From the NCBI GenBank assembly GCA_944383695.1, contig CALWQP010000005.1, forward strand, positions 47,291 through 111,290: DNA of 64,000 nucleotides, written 5' to 3'. A program made the position numbers and the translations under genes. This document shows, one piece after another, positions 39,607 to 48,333 of this stretch (its first letter is position 1; each line of letters begins with the position of its first letter). Below the pieces are notes generated by a model, which did no database searches, had not been told where the DNA came from, and saw only the letters and a program-made list of their open reading frames with translations. This DNA comes from an uncultured Mediterraneibacter sp. (GTDB lineage: Bacteria; Bacillota; Clostridia; Lachnospirales; Lachnospiraceae).

Positions 39607-40662
39607 ATGTCCGACATCAGAAAACGAAAAAAGAAATTGTGGCTGATCCCTCTGGGCGCGGCAATAATCGTGACAGCAGTGGCGGGAGTCCTCATCCTGC
39701 GCGCGTTACAGCCGGTGGACACAGGGGCGGCGGCAGATTCGGATACTGTAGACCGGACTACCGGAACTGTGCTGTGGTATGGGAAGGAATATGAATATAA
39801 CGAACATCTGAGTAATTACCTCATACTCGGCATTGATACAAGAGAAAAGGTGGAGACATCTGCCGGCCAGGCAGATGCCGGTCAGGCGGACGCCATATAC
39901 TTGGTCTCCCGGGACCGTGTAGAGAACACAGTCACTGTGATCTCGATACCGCGGGATACAATGACGGAGATCGAGACATTTACTCCGGGTGGGGAAAGCC
40001 TTGGGAAGTCGAGAGATCACATCAGCCTTTCCTATGCATACGGCGATGGCGGGCATGAGAGCTGCCGGCTGGCAAAGGAAGCAGTATCGAATCTGTTTTA
40101 TGGGCTTCCCATACAAGGATACTGTGCTGTCAATATGAATGGCATATCAGCCCTTGTCCAGAGTGTGGGAACGGTGACAGTCACTGTTCCTAATGACAGC
40201 CTGGAGTCGGAATATCCCGAATTTGCAGAAGGGGCCCAGGTGTCACTGAATGAAGAAAATATCGAAATATTCGTAAGATACAGAGATACGGATGAGCGTC
40301 AGACCGCGCTTGCCCGTATGGCGCGTCAGGAGGAATTTATCCGGGCGCTGGGAGAAGCTGCGAAAGCCCTTACCATACAGGATTCCGGGTTTGCCGGAAA
40401 ACTGTATGAAACGATGAAGCCGTACATGGTAACCAGCATGGGAAATGACGAGTTCATCAAGCTGATGCAGAGCGCGTCAGGCGGCGGCGCGGCAGAAGGC
40501 TGGACAGTGCCGGGAGAGCCAGTGGACGGACAATATTATGACGAATACCATGTAGATGACGAAGCTCTGTACGAAAAGATCATAGAAACCTTTTATACAG
40601 AGATTGTCACCACAGAAAATGGTGCAACAGAGAACGGCACGATAAGGGGTGAGACGCCGTGA
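39607..40662 (+). CDS. LytR-CpsA-Psr family glycopolymer ligase
   Basis: 351 residues: a basic N-terminus, one membrane helix (about 11-31) and an external LCP domain. LCP residues are visible in NYLILGIDTREK, DAIYLVSRD, VISIPRDTM and the RYRDTDERQTALARMARQ segment, where Arg and Asp bind the pyrophosphate. LCP enzymes transfer undecaprenyl-linked polymer to peptidoglycan. Here it is the expected attachment enzyme for the capsule. A six-residue repeat (GQADAGQADA) occurs in the loop before the second strand. It overlaps the sortase gene by four bases. Confidence 0.92.
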   Translation: MSDIRKRKKKLWLIPLGAAIIVTAVAGVLILRALQPVDTGAAADSDTVDRTTGTVLWYGKEYEYNEHLSNYLILGIDTREKVETSAGQADAGQADAIYLVSRDRVENTVTVISIPRDTMTEIETFTPGGESLGKSRDHISLSYAYGDGGHESCRLAKEAVSNLFYGLPIQGYCAVNMNGISALVQSVGTVTVTVPNDSLESEYPEFAEGAQVSLNEENIEIFVRYRDTDERQTALARMARQEEFIRALGEAAKALTIQDSGFAGKLYETMKPYMVTSMGNDEFIKLMQSASGGGAAEGWTVPGEPVDGQYYDEYHVDDEALYEKIIETFYTEIVTTENGATENGTIRGETP

Positions 40663-41420
40663 AGAAGAAACACTTGATAATCAGCATTTTGATTTTCGCT
40701 GCAGCTGCGGTCTGTGCGGTGGCAGGGATATGGCAGTATACGCGCCAGCAGAGCGCGGGAGAGGAATACGAAGGACTGCGGGAGGAAATTGGCACCGGCG
40801 TTCCCAAAGAAGCTCCGGAGCCGGAGAAGGAAGCGGTGGAGATACCCATTGACTTCGATTCTCTGCAAGCGAGGAATCCGGAGGCGTATGCATGGATCAC
40901 CATTCCGGGCACTGCCATTGATTATCCGGTCCTTCAAAGCGAAACAGACAATACTTACTATCTGACGCATACGATCGACGGAGTGGAAAGCCCGGAGGGA
41001 GCGATCTATACAGAGAGCTACAACAGCCGGGACTTTGAAGATTCCAATACCGTGATCTACGGCCATGACATGGCGAATGGAAGCATGTTCCAGAATCTTC
41101 TGAATTATCAGGACAGAAGTTTCTTCGACGATAACAGAGAAGTACTGATCTATACACCTGACGCGATCCGGCATTACCGGATATTTGCTGCATATCTGTA
41201 TGACGACAGACATCTTATGCAGAGCTTCAACTTTGCAGATAAAGACAGCTATCGCCAGTATTTGGAGTCCATCTTTGCAGTCAGGGAGATGGGAGCCTGC
41301 ATTGATGCAGAGCAGGAAGTAACCGGTGATGACAAGATCATCACACTGTCAACATGCTATGGTACCCAGGCGGACAAGCGCTATCTGGTGCAGGCCGTTC
41401 TGGTGTCTATAGAAAAATAA
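40659..41420 (+). CDS. srtB: Class B sortase
   Basis: 253 residues, GTG start overlapping the previous stop codon behind AAGGGGTGAG. Membrane anchor at 6-26, then the class-B catalytic domain with AYAWITIPGTAIDYPVLQ, catalytic His136 (IYGHDM), catalytic Cys233 (TLSTCYG) and Arg241. It cleaves a C-terminal sorting signal and links the protein to the wall. Its presence inside a capsule operon, with a substrate-like protein immediately downstream, suggests a dedicated surface protein made together with the capsule. Confidence 0.93.
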   Translation: MKKKHLIISILIFAAAAVCAVAGIWQYTRQQSAGEEYEGLREEIGTGVPKEAPEPEKEAVEIPIDFDSLQARNPEAYAWITIPGTAIDYPVLQSETDNTYYLTHTIDGVESPEGAIYTESYNSRDFEDSNTVIYGHDMANGSMFQNLLNYQDRSFFDDNREVLIYTPDAIRHYRIFAAYLYDDRHLMQSFNFADKDSYRQYLESIFAVREMGACIDAEQEVTGDDKIITLSTCYGTQADKRYLVQAVLVSIEK

Positions 41421-41441
41421 AGAAAGGAAGGATGAGCATCT

Positions 41442-42080
41442 ATGAAGAAGAAAGTGTTTGGAACGCTTCTTGCAGCAGCTCTTATCGTGACACAGGCGAT
41501 AAGTGTATTTGCGGTAGGAAGCAGGAATGGGGAGATGGCTGTGACCGGAGGCTCCACAGGCAGGTATCAGCTTTCTGAGGTTTCTGAGTCAAATCTCTCC
41601 GACACGGCAGTACTGACAAAGATCAGAGATGTTAATTCTGGTGCGGCTACACTCCAGAGCATAGGAGATCTCGCGCCAGAGCTGTCAGCGCAGTTGGCAG
41701 ATAAGTCGATGCTGACAGATTTCTATGAGCTGACTCCTATCAATGGCGGAGTACAGACGGCTGATGGAAAATATCAGGTGGAATTGTCAGTGCCGTCTCT
41801 GTCCAGCAGTGTATCAGATGTAGGCCTGCTCCATTACAGCACTGATAGAACTACATGGGAAATCGTAACTCCGACTAATGTGGATTATACGAACAAAGTA
41901 GTGAGCGCTACATTTGACGATCTTTCTCCGGTGGCAGTCATTGGGAAAGTGAGCGGTACAGGCGCATCAGTCGGCACATCTCCGAAGACTGGGATGACAT
42001 TCGGCTGGGCTGGTCTGCTTGGAGTAGCAGTTGTTCTTGGAGCAGCTGGTACAGTAGTATACAAAAAAACAAGACAGTAA
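41442..42080 (+). CDS. Secreted sortase substrate with SPKTG sorting signal
   Basis: 212 residues: signal peptide (1-24, cut near VFA), a Ser/Thr-rich domain with about 150 residues and no known fold, and a C-terminal cell-wall signal SPKTG (180-184) followed by a hydrophobic helix and the positive tail KKTRQ. The segment SSSVSDVGLLHYSTDRTTWE followed by SATFDDLSPVAVIGK resembles the ordinary beta-sandwich of surface proteins. It lies 21 bp behind the sortase with an AAGGAAGGATGAG site. It is the most likely substrate of that enzyme, although SPKTG is closer to class A/C signals than to the NPQTN of iron-uptake SrtB. Confidence 0.85.
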   Translation: MKKKVFGTLLAAALIVTQAISVFAVGSRNGEMAVTGGSTGRYQLSEVSESNLSDTAVLTKIRDVNSGAATLQSIGDLAPELSAQLADKSMLTDFYELTPINGGVQTADGKYQVELSVPSLSSSVSDVGLLHYSTDRTTWEIVTPTNVDYTNKVVSATFDDLSPVAVIGKVSGTGASVGTSPKTGMTFGWAGLLGVAVVLGAAGTVVYKKTRQ

Positions 42081-42192
42081 TGAGTCAGTCTGACAGCAGT
42101 GGGCGCGCATGACAGGATCAGGCGCGCCTTTTTATGAGAATCACAACAGGGAATTCACGGCAGTGAAAGTTACATAAGGAATGAAAACAAGT

Positions 42193-42387
42193 ATGGAATA
42201 TCTGAATTATATTGCGACCCCGCTTTTTCACAGTGGGACTGCCGCTGAAGCGGCAGGAATGATGGAGAATATTACCGCAGCGGCTGTGCCGAATACTGTG
42301 GATCCGGTCAATGCGCTGATCGCGGCTGCTATTGCCTTTGCCGCGGGCGTATTGATCTACATATACAGACGCAGGAGGACGAGATAG
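42193..42387 (+). CDS. Small membrane protein, possible second sortase-like substrate (64 aa)
   Basis: The ATG at 42193 has AAGGA 12 bases upstream; an in-frame ATG at 42181 abuts that site, so the start is uncertain. The C-terminal half has the make-up of a sorting signal: VPNTV, then the helix NALIAAAIAFAAGVLIYIY and a final RRRRTR. However, there is no N-terminal signal peptide, so it may simply be a tail-anchored membrane protein. It lies between the SPKTG protein and the dehydratase in the same operon. Function unknown. Confidence 0.55.
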   Translation: MEYLNYIATPLFHSGTAAEAAGMMENITAAAVPNTVDPVNALIAAAIAFAAGVLIYIYRRRRTR

Positions 42388-42389
42388 TC

Positions 42390-44288
42390 ATGGGTAAGAG
42401 TGGAGGAACAGGTCTGAAATGGATACACAGAGCATTTCTCCTGTTGTTAGCCGATGCCTTTACGATCGCATTTGTCTATTATGCGGCGCTGGTGCTGAGG
42501 TTTGATTTCAGGCCGTGGCTGATTCCGGAGAGGTATCTTCAGGGATACCTGTGGGCCATGCCATACTGGATCACAGTCACGCTTGTTGTTTTTTACGGAT
42601 GCAGGCTGTATCACAGTATCTGGCGGCTGGCCAGCGTGGCAGAGCTTCAGGCGATCCTTACAGCATACATACTGCTGATCTTTGCCTACGCAGGCGGAGC
42701 ACTGTTCATGGAATTACGAATGCCGACCAGTTGGTATCTGATGGGATACATCATGAGTTTCTGCCTGACAACAGGGATAAGGTTCTCATATCGGCTGATC
42801 CGCTTTTATACGAACCGCAGCGGGATGGATCACAGCAAGAGTCAGGACCGGGTCATGGTCATCGGAGCGGGACAGGCGGGGCAGGCATTGATTAAAGAAA
42901 TGATCAATTCCAATTATACAGATGTAAAGGTATGCTGCATCATCGATGACAATCCCAATAAAAAGGGGAGGATGCTGGAAGGTATCCCCATTGTCGGCAA
43001 CCGGTATGATATCGTTGATATGATAAAAAAGTATAACATCAATCGTATTATATATGCGATTCCAGCGTGCACCGGGAAGAACCGGAAGGACATCCTGAAC
43101 TTGTGCAAGGATACAGGATGCCGGATGCAGACCGTGCCGGGAGTGTATCAGCTCATCAATGGAGAGGTCAGTGTGAACACCCTCAGAGACGTGGAGATCA
43201 CGGATCTGCTGGGCCGGGCGCAGGTGAAGGTAAACAATGAGGAGATCCTTCAGTCGATCAGTGGTAAGACCGTGCTTGTGACCGGCGGAGGAGGCTCGAT
43301 CGGAAGTGAGCTGTGCAGGCAGATCGCCGTGGCAGAGCCGAAAAAGCTCGTCATCTTTGATATCTATGAGAATAATGCCTATGACATCCAGCAGGAGCTG
43401 GTACGCAAATATGGGGATGAACTGGATCTGGATGTAAGGATTGGTTCTGTGAGAAATGCAAACCGAATTAACTGGATCATGCAAAATTACCGACCTGACA
43501 TCGTTTTCCATGCGGCAGCGCATAAGCATGTGCCTCTTATGGAGGACAGCCCGAATGAGGCCATCAAGAATAATGTGATTGGTACATATAAAACGGCAAA
43601 AGCGGCAGCTGAAGCAGGAGTAAAAAAATTTGTTCTGATCTCAACGGATAAAGCGGTGAATCCAACTAATATCATGGGAGCGTCGAAACGGCTCTGCGAG
43701 ATGGTTGTGCAGATGATGAACCGGAAAAATCCGGGAACAGATTATGTGGCGGTCCGTTTCGGCAATGTATTGGGAAGTAACGGCAGTGTAATCCCGCTGT
43801 TTAAGAAACAGATTGCTGCGGGCGGTCCGGTGACTGTCACAGACAAGAATATCATCCGGTACTTCATGACGATACCAGAGGCAGTTTCACTGGTGCTCCA
43901 GGCGGCTTATTATGCCAAAGGCGGGGAAATCTTTGTCCTGGATATGGGCGATCCGGTGCGGATCGACGATATGGCGAGAAACCTGATCCGCCTGTCCGGG
44001 TATGAGCCAGATGTGGATATAATGATCGAATATACCGGGCTTCGTCCAGGAGAAAAGCTGTATGAAGAGTTGCTCATGGATGAAGAAGGAATGCAGGATA
44101 CAGAGAATGAGCTGATCCACATTGGGAAGCCGATCGAGATGGATGACGAGAAATTTGAGAGACAGCTTGAAGAGCTGGATGAAGAGAGCCACCATGAGGA
44201 TGGAAGGATAAAGGAGATCGTTGCGGGGATTGTGGAGACTTATAAGCCGGATCTGCGTGATAGGAGCAAGAAAAAGAGTTCTAAATGA
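42390..44288 (+). CDS. Membrane-bound nucleoside-diphosphate-sugar 4,6-dehydratase (PglF/CapD type)
   Basis: 632 residues. Four N-terminal membrane helices (about 13-140), a CoA-binding-like Rossmann domain (RVMVIGAGQAGQALIKEM) and a C-terminal SDR domain with TGGGGSIGSEL and the catalytic segment LISTDKAVNPTNIMGASKR. Relatives convert UDP-GlcNAc to UDP-4-keto-6-deoxy-GlcNAc, the first step to N-acetylbacillosamine-type sugars. The following aminotransferase and phosphoglycosyl transferase fit this pathway. The start lies two bases after the previous stop codon, with AGGAGG 11 bases upstream. Confidence 0.93.
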   Translation: MGKSGGTGLKWIHRAFLLLLADAFTIAFVYYAALVLRFDFRPWLIPERYLQGYLWAMPYWITVTLVVFYGCRLYHSIWRLASVAELQAILTAYILLIFAYAGGALFMELRMPTSWYLMGYIMSFCLTTGIRFSYRLIRFYTNRSGMDHSKSQDRVMVIGAGQAGQALIKEMINSNYTDVKVCCIIDDNPNKKGRMLEGIPIVGNRYDIVDMIKKYNINRIIYAIPACTGKNRKDILNLCKDTGCRMQTVPGVYQLINGEVSVNTLRDVEITDLLGRAQVKVNNEEILQSISGKTVLVTGGGGSIGSELCRQIAVAEPKKLVIFDIYENNAYDIQQELVRKYGDELDLDVRIGSVRNANRINWIMQNYRPDIVFHAAAHKHVPLMEDSPNEAIKNNVIGTYKTAKAAAEAGVKKFVLISTDKAVNPTNIMGASKRLCEMVVQMMNRKNPGTDYVAVRFGNVLGSNGSVIPLFKKQIAAGGPVTVTDKNIIRYFMTIPEAVSLVLQAAYYAKGGEIFVLDMGDPVRIDDMARNLIRLSGYEPDVDIMIEYTGLRPGEKLYEELLMDEEGMQDTENELIHIGKPIEMDDEKFERQLEELDEESHHEDGRIKEIVAGIVETYKPDLRDRSKKKSSK

Positions 44289-44348
44289 TGGTTGTAAGAA
44301 TCGCAATTGGACTGCCGTAGCAAAAGGGTAAAAGAGGAGTGAAAGATA

Positions 44349-45632
44349 ATGTTTCATGCAGAGAAGCATCAATTCAAGAGGTTTGAGAAAAAAGTATGGC
44401 TCAGCAGTCCTACCATGCACGGGCCTGAACTGACATACATGAAGGAAGCCTATGATACTAACTGGATGTCCACAGTTGGGGCAAATGTGGACGCAGTAGA
44501 AAAACTTGCCGCGGAACATATCGGAGTCAAATATGCTGTGGCGTTGTCCGCGGGCACCGCATCGCTTCACCTGGCAATGAAACTGGCCGGAATAGAGGGG
44601 TATGGGATGCCTGAAGCTGGTCATGGGTGTCTGGAAAATAAAAAAGTTTTTGCAAGCGATATGACGTTTGATGCCTCCGTAAACCCTATTGTCTATGAAG
44701 GCGGTACGCCGGTATTTATAGATGCGGAAAGAGATTCCTGGAACATGGATCCGGCAGCTCTGGAGAAAGCCTTTGAGATATATTCCGATGTGAAAATTGT
44801 TGTGCTCGCACATTTGTATGGAACACCGGCAAAGATGGATGAGCTGATGGCTGTTATCACCAGACATAACGCCATTCTTATTGAAGATGCTGCAGAGTCT
44901 ATGGGCGCCACATATAAAGGGGTTCAGACAGGCGCTTTTGGAAAATATAATACCGTTTCCTTTAATGGTAATAAGATCATAACCGGATCTGCAGGCGGCT
45001 GTTTCCTGACAAACGATGTGGAAGCGGCAAATAAGGTCAGAAAGTGGTCCACACAGGCGCGGGAGAATGCACCCTGGTATCAGCATGAAGAGCTTGGATA
45101 CAATTACAGAATGTCCAATGTGATTGCCGGTGTGGTACGTGGGCAATTCCCATATTTAAGAGAGCATATAGCTCAGAAGAAAGCAATCTATGAAAGATAT
45201 AAAGAAGGACTGAAGGATCTTCCTGTAAGTATGAATCCGATACCTGAAGGGTGCGAGCCAAATTACTGGCTGAGCTGCCTTCTGATAGATAATAATGCTA
45301 TGTGCAAACAGGTCCGTGGCGAAAACGACGTCTGCTATGTCAGTGAAGAAGGCAAGAGTTGTCCGACAGAAATCCTGGAAGCGCTCGGCAGTATTAATGC
45401 CGAAGGAAGACCGATATGGAAACCGATGCACATGCAGCCGATATACCGGGTCAATTCATTTGTGGTACGCGATGGCAACGGTCGGGCGCGAAGTAACGCA
45501 TATATTGAAGGCAGTGCGGCGGATGTTGGAATGGATATTTTTGACCGAGGGTTATGTCTGCCTAGTGACAATAAGATGACGGAAGAAGAGCAGGACCGGG
45601 TAATAGAGGTTGTGAAAGGATGTTTTGATTAA
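44349..45632 (+). CDS. DegT/DnrJ/EryC1 sugar aminotransferase
   Basis: 427 residues, PLP fold-I. Landmarks are WMSTVGANVDAVEKLAAEHI, ALSAGTASLHLAMKLAG, the PLP-contacting IEDAAESMGATYKG and the lysine in VSFNGNKIITGSAGG. It should transfer an amino group to C4 of the 4-keto-6-deoxy sugar made by the preceding enzyme (PglE-like). A GAGGAGTGAAAG site precedes the ATG. Its last codons overlap the start of the phosphoglycosyl transferase, so the three enzymes are coupled. Confidence 0.93.
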   Translation: MFHAEKHQFKRFEKKVWLSSPTMHGPELTYMKEAYDTNWMSTVGANVDAVEKLAAEHIGVKYAVALSAGTASLHLAMKLAGIEGYGMPEAGHGCLENKKVFASDMTFDASVNPIVYEGGTPVFIDAERDSWNMDPAALEKAFEIYSDVKIVVLAHLYGTPAKMDELMAVITRHNAILIEDAAESMGATYKGVQTGAFGKYNTVSFNGNKIITGSAGGCFLTNDVEAANKVRKWSTQARENAPWYQHEELGYNYRMSNVIAGVVRGQFPYLREHIAQKKAIYERYKEGLKDLPVSMNPIPEGCEPNYWLSCLLIDNNAMCKQVRGENDVCYVSEEGKSCPTEILEALGSINAEGRPIWKPMHMQPIYRVNSFVVRDGNGRARSNAYIEGSAADVGMDIFDRGLCLPSDNKMTEEEQDRVIEVVKGCFD

Positions 45633-46266
45633 AACAATCATGAGAAAAGCAAATTTGTTTATTAAGCGATGTATGGATATTGTGGGAAGTATTATCGGGC
45701 TTATTATTTTATCGCCTCTATTCATTATTATTGCTGTATCGATAAAAATTTCTTCAGAAGGTCCGATATTTTTTCGGCAGGATCGATTAGGTAAAAACGG
45801 AAGAGTCATTAAAATTATTAAATTCCGTACAATGATAGTCAATGCAGAGCATCTTGGAGACGGTCTTCGAGTAAAGGAGGGGACGGATCCAAGGATAACC
45901 AAGGTCGGGAGGTTATTGAGGAAAACCAGTTTAGATGAATTACCTCAGCTTTTTAATACTTTAAATGGATCAATGACTCTGGTTGGGCCAAGGCCGCCGG
46001 CAACTTATCATCCATATGATGGATATGAAGCATATCCCGATTGGGCAAAAAAGCGCTTTATGATGAGACCAGGCATTACAGGTCTTGCCCAAGCAACTGT
46101 AAGGAATTCTGCTTCATGGGATGAGAGAATACGCATAGACAATCAATACATAGACAGCTTTAATGTATGGCTGGACATAAAAATCCTTTTTATGACTGTG
46201 ATGCGTGTCTTAAAAAGTGAAAATATATACGCGCCCGGCCAGGTAGAAAAAAGCGGAGAAAAGTGA
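45625..46266 (+). CDS. Undecaprenyl-phosphate sugar phosphotransferase (PglC/EpsL type)
   Basis: 213 residues with one N-terminal re-entrant membrane helix (VGSIIGLIILSPLFIIIAVS) and the family core GPIFFRQDRLGKNGR, IIKFRTM, RKTSLDELPQL, LVGPRPP and RPGITGLAQ. It has the small single-domain form that adds a phosphosugar to undecaprenyl phosphate and starts the repeat unit. The TTG start at 45625 follows AAAGGA at correct distance and overlaps the aminotransferase stop; ATG 45640 is an alternative but is too far from the site. From here GC content drops. Confidence 0.92.
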   Translation: MIKTIMRKANLFIKRCMDIVGSIIGLIILSPLFIIIAVSIKISSEGPIFFRQDRLGKNGRVIKIIKFRTMIVNAEHLGDGLRVKEGTDPRITKVGRLLRKTSLDELPQLFNTLNGSMTLVGPRPPATYHPYDGYEAYPDWAKKRFMMRPGITGLAQATVRNSASWDERIRIDNQYIDSFNVWLDIKILFMTVMRVLKSENIYAPGQVEKSGEK

Positions 46267-46277
46267 GGAATTGTGAA

Positions 46278-46859
46278 ATGTCGTGCTTGGAAGGGAAAAG
46301 GATAAGTTTGCGGCCGATCGAGAGAGCAGATTTAGAGTCATTGAATTGTTGGAAAAATAAAGAAGATATTTATATGTTTTTGGGTGGCGGATATCAGCCG
46401 GTATCGAAAGATCAGCAGGAAAAATGGATGGAATCTGTGATCGATCTGACAGGGAACAATAAAAGATTCATGATAACAGAAAACAAGAATCCTGTTGGAA
46501 TGGTGGAGTTAAACAATATCCACTGGATACATCGCACCTGCGAAATTGGTATTTTTATAGGAGAAGAACAGGCAAGAGGAAAAGGAGTCGCAAGTGAAGC
46601 ATGTGAATTGATCGAGCAATACGGAAAAAAATATCTGAATTTGAGAAAGATCACATTGAAAGCTGTAGCTGAAAACAAAAAGGCAGTGTTAATGTGGCTG
46701 TCTTTAGGCTATGAAAAAGTAGGTGAATTAAAAGAGGAGTGTTTTATAAACGGAAAATATTGTGATTTATTGATTATGGAGAAATTCCTTAAAAATACGG
46801 GGGGGTATAGCGCATCCCAAATAATTTCTCAATATGCGAATGTGAGGGCGGCAGCATGA
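46278..46859 (+). CDS. GNAT-family N-acetyltransferase
   Basis: 193 residues, Gcn5-related fold: KRISLRPIERADLESL, MVELNNIHWIHRTCEIGIFI, the acetyl-CoA loop ARGKGVASEACELIEQYG and ENKKAVLMWLSLGYEKVG. ATG 46278 follows GAGGAATTG; the frame opens at 46263. The position after the aminotransferase and the priming transferase suggests that it acylates the 4-amino sugar, taking the place of a PglD-type enzyme, which is absent from the locus. GNAT enzymes do this in the pseudaminic acid pathway (PseH). The last 20 residues (GGYSASQIISQYANVRAAA) are not part of the fold. Confidence 0.85.
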   Translation: MSCLEGKRISLRPIERADLESLNCWKNKEDIYMFLGGGYQPVSKDQQEKWMESVIDLTGNNKRFMITENKNPVGMVELNNIHWIHRTCEIGIFIGEEQARGKGVASEACELIEQYGKKYLNLRKITLKAVAENKKAVLMWLSLGYEKVGELKEECFINGKYCDLLIMEKFLKNTGGYSASQIISQYANVRAAA

Positions 46860-48304
46860 AAATAAGCATTCGTAAATTTGAGGAAAGAGATATAAGTAAT
46901 AAAGTCCGTTGGATCAATGATAATGAGAACAATCGGTATTTACATTATGATCTGCCGCTTGAAGAAGAGAAAACAAGACAATGGTACTATAAAACAGAAA
47001 ACCGAACGGACCGGTATGATGCGGTGATAGAATGTGACAAAAAATCTGTGGGAATCATAGGGCTGCTTGGGATAGAAAAGGGACAGGCAGAGTATTACGT
47101 GACACTAGGAGAGAAGGAATATAAAGGGAAAGGGATAGCAAAATCTGCAACGTTTCTTTTACTGAAATATGCCTTTTCTGCATTAAAACTCCGCACAGTA
47201 TATTTATTTACCGAGACAGAGAATACGGCTGCCCAGAAATTGTTTGAACAGTGCGGTTTTATTAAAACCGGGGTTGCAGAAAAGTCAGCCGTAAACAGAG
47301 GAAAATATGTAGATAGATTTCGATATCAAATAACGCTTTCAGACTATTATAAGATATTACAGTTTGAGCAGTCGGTTCATGACACTCCTCTGTACCAGAT
47401 TGAAAATGCTGCAAATCGCATTTTTATTAAAAGGGATGACCTGTTTCCTGTTTCTTTTGGCGGAAATAAGGCAAGAAAAGCTCTTAATTTTTTCAATGAG
47501 ATAGACAGAGGTGGATTTGATTGTGTTGTGACATATGGGAGCAGCAGTTCTAATCATTGCAGGATCATCTCAAATATGGCTGCATCAAGGAATCTTCCCT
47601 GTTATATTATCGGGCCGCTTGAGGCTTCCAATCCTACATTCAACAGTAAAATGATGAAGCTCTTCAGGGCAGAAATGACGATCGTCCCGGTTGAAAAAGT
47701 TCATAATACGATCGAAGAAAAACTCTCTGAACTGAAAAGCATAGGGAAAAATCCTTATTTTATACAAGGCGGCGGACATGGAAACCTGGGAACACAGGCA
47801 TACGTAGACTGCTATCAGGAAATCCTAGAATTTGAAAAAACAAACAGGATTTTCTTTGATCATATATTTTTTGCGTCGGGCACCGGGACGACACAAGCCG
47901 GATTGGTATGCGGACAGCTCATACATAAAGATAATAGGAATATAGTAGGGATTAGTATTGCAAGGAAAAATCCAAGAGGCAGACAAGTAGTCGTTGAAAG
48001 TATATGCGAATATTTGCACGAGAAGAACATTTCTTATAACAAGAAGCAGGTTGATGATAATACGCACTTTGAAGATTGTTATACAGGCGATGGATATGGA
48101 AAGAGAAATCTTAATATACAGAAGATGCAAAAAGAGATGCTGCTCCGTCATGGGATTCCGATGGATTCCGTTTATACTGCAAAGGCATATGCGGGAATGA
48201 AAAAATATCTGGATGATAAAGATATAAAGAATAGTGATATCTTGTTTATACATACAGGGGGAACACCTTTGTTTTTTGATGATCTGAAGATGATCCGTAT
48301 CTAA
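46856..48304 (+). CDS. Fusion of GNAT acetyltransferase and PLP-dependent D-cysteine desulfhydrase/ACC-deaminase-like enzyme
   Basis: 482 residues. Residues 1-162 form a GNAT domain (ISIRKFEERDISNKVRW, the acetyl-CoA loop EYKGKGIAKSATF, NTAAQKLFEQCGF). Residues 172-482 form a fold-II PLP enzyme of the ACC-deaminase/D-cysteine desulfhydrase group with Lys205 (SFGGNKARKAL), YGSSSSNHCR, the phosphate loop ASGTGTTQAG and HTGGTPLFFDD. The two domains are in one uninterrupted frame that overlaps the previous gene (ATGA). Members of this PLP group act on small D-amino acids or racemise/eliminate serine-like substrates. Together with the following ATP-grasp ligase a role in amino-acid decoration of the polymer is an attractive inference. 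Confidence 0.85.
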   Translation: MKISIRKFEERDISNKVRWINDNENNRYLHYDLPLEEEKTRQWYYKTENRTDRYDAVIECDKKSVGIIGLLGIEKGQAEYYVTLGEKEYKGKGIAKSATFLLLKYAFSALKLRTVYLFTETENTAAQKLFEQCGFIKTGVAEKSAVNRGKYVDRFRYQITLSDYYKILQFEQSVHDTPLYQIENAANRIFIKRDDLFPVSFGGNKARKALNFFNEIDRGGFDCVVTYGSSSSNHCRIISNMAASRNLPCYIIGPLEASNPTFNSKMMKLFRAEMTIVPVEKVHNTIEEKLSELKSIGKNPYFIQGGGHGNLGTQAYVDCYQEILEFEKTNRIFFDHIFFASGTGTTQAGLVCGQLIHKDNRNIVGISIARKNPRGRQVVVESICEYLHEKNISYNKKQVDDNTHFEDCYTGDGYGKRNLNIQKMQKEMLLRHGIPMDSVYTAKAYAGMKKYLDDKDIKNSDILFIHTGGTPLFFDDLKMIRI

Positions 48305-48333
48305 GGAAAGTAAAATAGTTTAAGTGAGGGACA

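Noticed and set aside
43887..45146. 419-codon minus-strand frame
   Set aside because: Antisense to the dehydratase and aminotransferase; a consequence of low stop frequency on the opposite strand.
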